Assembly (NCBI GenBank): GCA_900553015.1
Contig: USBY01000016.1
Span: 1 to 31,350 of the forward strand
Direction: 5' to 3'
Length of the DNA: 31,350 bases
DNA from: an uncultured Clostridium sp.
GTDB taxonomy: Bacteria; Bacillota; Clostridia; TANB77; CAG-508
The translations under genes and the position numbers were made by a program. This document shows positions 31,050 to 31,350 of the stretch, piece after piece. How positions within the stretch are numbered: position 1 is the stretch's first letter; the number at the start of each line of letters is the position of its first letter. The notes under the pieces are model-generated. The model saw only the letters and a program-made list of their open reading frames with translations, was not told the origin of the DNA and made no database searches.

Positions 31050-31075
31050 TTGCACAAAATCAAAGTTTTGTGCAA
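31050..31075 (+). other. Perfect 10-bp hairpin in a non-coding tail
   Basis: TTGCACAAAA (31050-31059) and TTTTGTGCAA (31066-31075) are exact complements around TCAAAG. No T-run follows, so it is not a classical terminator. A gene-like GAGGGAGGG site lies upstream near 30998-31006, but no credible reading frame follows. Confidence 0.5.
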
Positions 31076-31094
31076 TAAGAGATAGGAGAAAAAT

Positions 31095-31149
31095 ATAGAA
31101 CAGCTATTAGCCTCTAGCTTTACTAATTCAAGGCTTTTAGCTGTTCTAT
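31095..31149 (+). terminator. Long imperfect hairpin, possible terminator or small RNA end
   Basis: ATAGAACAGCTA (31095-31106) pairs with TAGCTGTTCTAT (31138-31149), and GCCT (31110-31113) with AGGC (31131-31134), across a TTA/TTT internal bulge. The sequence beyond 31150 to the window end is AT-rich with nothing I can name. Confidence 0.55.
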
Positions 31150-31350
31150 ACATACTAATATTTATTTATATATCTTTATTTTCTTATTATATCTATATTA
31201 TATTCATTATTATTATAAGTTGTTTGTATTACTGTTGTGTTAATATTCTTCTTACTTATTAAAATCAATTTTAAGACATTTTTTTATCTTACTTATATAA
31301 TTTATTACTATAATTATTTTACTTATTATAGTTTCAATTTTATATCTATA

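Noticed and set aside
31031..31084. Short frame from TTG 31031 after the GAGGGAGGG site
   Set aside because: Only about 18 codons, spacing to the site is far too long, and it runs through a perfect hairpin.
1..31350. CRISPR arrays, rRNA or tRNA genes
   Set aside because: No regularly spaced direct repeats and no rRNA or tRNA-like sequence were seen on either strand.

Overview
The window is very AT-rich, dense Clostridia-type chromosome. It carries spore-coat and cortex related genes (dpaB, yabP, yabQ), acetate fermentation (pta-ackA), an MEP isoprenoid gene (ispG), strong AGGAGG ribosome sites and frequent TTG starts. It looks like an anaerobic, spore-forming, low-GC gut-type Bacillota. The species cannot be named from this sequence.

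Layout. 1-56: probable end of an IS3-type element running off the left edge. 129-3322: a small membrane protein, a degenerate metallopeptidase-like protein, a sirtuin and a DUF362 ferredoxin protein. 3315-4163 (-): a polysaccharide deacetylase. 4263-6619: a two-gene ABC-2 exporter whose ATPase carries a single-base frameshift. 6752-7477: a foreign-looking high-GC gene. 7629-8660: threonylcarbamoyl-AMP synthase. 8784-9554 (-): an unrecognised gene with higher GC than its neighbours. 9762-10883: a dead Peptidase_MA-like protein and a DUF6514-like protein. 10993-14344: trmB, ispG, a possible transglutaminase-like protein and a peptidase E-like protein. 14432-16648: pta-ackA. 16699-16945: a high-GC coding relic with a perfect terminator. 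17019-18145: dpaB and an unknown gene. 18230-20236 (-): a DUF3137 protein and a Xer-type recombinase, divergent from lemA (20361-20900). 20946-21814: two small unknown genes. 21948-23765: a divergent DnaB-like ATPase. 23864-24912: yabP-yabQ-divIC. 25112-28376: rho and a DUF2207 protein, the latter with a second single-base frameshift at its Gly-rich tail. 28476-29867 (-): asnS. 30223-30940: a small high-GC gene and a small membrane protein. 30941-31350: two hairpins in otherwise empty AT-rich sequence.

How the genes fit together. Most are housekeeping genes in short transcription units ended by clear intrinsic terminators: tRNA modification (trmB, Sua5), tRNA charging (asnS), isoprenoids, acetyl-CoA to acetate with ATP (pta, ackA), sporulation and cell division, and Rho termination. 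Scattered between them are five islands (6752, 8784, 16699, 21302, 30223) with GC from about 32 to about 52 percent in sampled 60-base lines, against about 18 percent in a sampled native line. Each is a single gene or gene relic, usually with its own promoter or terminator. They look like independently acquired single-gene cargo of unknown function and are the best candidates for undescribed biology. A four-copy intergenic repeat with core GGAACGNCCCNAAATCCCGA, two peptidase-like proteins that have lost zinc ligands, and the divergent DnaB paralog are further points of interest.
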